Assembly (NCBI GenBank): GCA_937901435.1
Contig: CALGTJ010000493.1
Location: 1 to 7,638 of the forward strand
Length of the DNA stretch: 7,638 nt
Direction: 5' to 3'
Source of the DNA: an uncultured Rhodobacter sp.
Lineage (GTDB): Bacteria > Pseudomonadota > Alphaproteobacteria > Rhodobacterales > Rhodobacteraceae
Part shown: positions 6,744 to 7,638 of the stretch, piece by piece
How positions within the stretch are numbered: position 1 is the stretch's first letter
Layout: every line of letters starts with the position of its first letter
The notes under the pieces: generated by a model
What the model was told of the DNA's origin: nothing
What the model saw: only the letters and a program-made list of their open reading frames with translations
The model's database searches: none
Translations under genes and position numbers: made by a program

Positions 6744-7418
6744 CTAATTCTGCCCTGCAAGGGCCTCTATCTGGCTGCGTTGCAGGAAATTCACCGCCCC
6801 GCGCGCCTGTTCGATCCAGCCACGCCGCTGGAATTCCTGAAGCTGGCGAGAGATCACCTCTCTGGCTGTGCCCAATTCGACCGATAGCTTTTGGTGCGTG
6901 GTGGCGACGTGGTCCTGTCCGGCGGACAAGGCCAGCAGTTTTTGCGCAAGGCGCACGTCGAGCCGTTGAAAGGCGACCTCGTCGATCATCAGAAACAAAT
7001 CGGTGATCCGCTTGGAAAAGGCGGCAAAGACAAAGTCGCGAAAGCTTTTGGACCCGGCGACCAACTCGTCAAACACCGCACGCGGGATGGCGGCGGCTTG
7101 CACCACGGTCTCGGCGATGCCCTCGGCGGAATAATCCTGATAGGCCAGCAGGCTGGCGGTGGTCAAAACACAGCTTTCGCCCGCGTGGATACGATACAGC
7201 ACGATCTCATGGCCCGTCTCTGACACCTGTTGGACGCGGACCGTGCCATCCAGCAGGAACAGCATGTTTTCGGGCGACTTTCCGGGGCCAAAAATGGTCG
7301 CGCCCTTGGGCACATCGACCACCGCACTGCGCGCCAGCAACAGATCCTTTGTCGCGCGTTCCAGCCGGGCCAGCCCGGCAAAACGTTCGACCCATTCTTG
7401 CGTAGCAGCATTCGTCAT
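6744..7418 (-). CDS. Crp/Fnr-family transcriptional regulator
   Basis: Regulator of 224 residues. Residues about 25-115 form the cyclic-nucleotide-binding-like beta-roll (PKGATIFGPGKSPENMLFLL, DGTVRVQQVSETGHEIVL), about 115-150 the dimer helix, and about 172-192 the helix-turn-helix HQKLSVELGTAREVISRQLQ. The recognition helix shows Arg186, Glu187, Ser190 and Arg191, combining the Fnr pattern E-x-x-S-R with the Arg that Crp uses to read GTGA. There is no N-terminal cysteine cluster, so an Fnr-type 4Fe-4S sensor is excluded. The only cysteine is Cys83 in GESCVLTTASLL, where the cAMP-binding loop would be; a thiol-based signal (persulfide, NO or oxidation) is possible but inferred. It probably controls the cassette that starts 91 nt beyond its stop. 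ATG 7418 has GAGGA just upstream and overlaps the Rrf2 stop. Dnr/NnrR-like or haem-binding alternatives are open. Confidence 0.9.
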   Translation of the reverse strand: MTNAATQEWVERFAGLARLERATKDLLLARSAVVDVPKGATIFGPGKSPENMLFLLDGTVRVQQVSETGHEIVLYRIHAGESCVLTTASLLAYQDYSAEGIAETVVQAAAIPRAVFDELVAGSKSFRDFVFAAFSKRITDLFLMIDEVAFQRLDVRLAQKLLALSAGQDHVATTHQKLSVELGTAREVISRQLQEFQRRGWIEQARGAVNFLQRSQIEALAGQN

Positions 7419-7638
7419 GCGGTCCTCGGATCAGGTTTTGTGTGTTCTAGCGGCGCGATGCGATCCAGTAACTGATCTCTGTTATGAGCGATATCGGCGA
7501 TGGTCAGATCGTCCAGCACCGCCATAAAGGCGCGCGTCGCCTCCTGGATCTTGCGCGACAGCTTGCAAATCCCAATCAGCGGGCAGGTGTTCTTGTCCGG
7601 GTTGAAACATTCGACAAGGTCAAGTGGCCCCTCTGTCA
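7415..7638 (-). CDS. Rrf2-family Fe-S regulator, C-terminal part (5' end outside window)
   Basis: The last 73 residues are visible, in the frame starting at base 7636. They read TEGPLDLVECFNPDKNTCPL, then IGICKLSRKIQEATRAFMAV, then LDDLTIADIA and a short polar tail. Cysteines at visible residues 10, 18 and 24 give the spacing C-x7-C-x5-C, the cluster-binding signature of Rrf2 regulators, and LDDLTIADI is the usual segment after the long helix. IscR and NsrR commonly have C-x5-C-x5-C; as I recall the iron regulator RirA has the x7/x5 form, so a RirA-like or NsrR-like protein is possible. The N-terminal DNA-binding wing is outside the window. The stop TGA overlaps the Crp/Fnr ATG as ATGA, so the two regulators are probably made from one transcript. 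Confidence 0.85.
   Translation of the reverse strand, partial: TEGPLDLVECFNPDKNTCPLIGICKLSRKIQEATRAFMAVLDDLTIADIAHNRDQLLDRIAPLEHTKPDPRTA

Noticed and set aside
1..7638. tRNA, rRNA, CRISPR array, insertion sequence or phage genes
   Set aside because: No such structure or repeat set was seen; the space is almost fully filled by the minus-strand genes.

Overview
The window carries one tightly packed set of genes, all on the minus strand, so transcription runs from right to left. The high G+C content, codon choice and protein flavour suggest an alphaproteobacterium, most likely of the Rhodobacteraceae/Roseobacter type; this is inferred from the proteins and no 16S or marker gene is present.

In transcription order, the right edge (7638 to 7415) holds the 3' end of an Rrf2-family regulator with a three-cysteine Fe-S motif. 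Its stop codon overlaps the ATG of a Crp/Fnr-family regulator (7418 to 6744). A 90-nt gap follows, with a perfect 15-bp palindrome (GGTGAC-N3-GTCACC) and a -10-like AT-rich element. It leads into a sulfide/persulfide cassette: a two-helix DUF2892 membrane protein (6653 to 6447), an ETHE1/Blh-type metallo-beta-lactamase-fold persulfide dioxygenase (6409 to 5528), a TIGR01244/DUF442 sulfurtransferase-like protein (5512 to 5138) and, overlapping by ATGA, a type II sulfide:quinone oxidoreductase (5141 to 3888). After a 90-nt gap with a terminator-like hairpin comes a SulP anion transporter with a STAS domain (3797 to 2052). After a further 169-nt gap comes an Atm1-type ABC exporter (1882 to 59). 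Positions 1 to 58 show nothing I can call.

The genes fit one pathway. SQR oxidises sulfide at the membrane and makes a glutathione persulfide, the MBL protein oxidises the persulfide to sulfite, and the DUF442 protein may move sulfane sulfur between carriers. The SulP protein could move sulfite or sulfate, and the Atm1-type exporter belongs to a family that handles glutathione or glutathione-persulfide conjugates. The enzymes resemble the BigR/Blh operon of Xylella and Agrobacterium, but Blh is split into two genes and the expected ArsR-type BigR/SqrR repressor is not visible. Its place is taken by an Rrf2 plus Crp/Fnr pair.

The enzymes are recognisable families, so I do not claim a wholly new system. 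The least explained parts are the regulatory pair, the palindrome at the cassette promoter (its odd N5 spacing does not fit canonical Crp or Fnr sites), the single conserved-looking cysteine in the Crp/Fnr sensor domain, and a 15-bp tandem repeat at the end of the sulfurtransferase gene.
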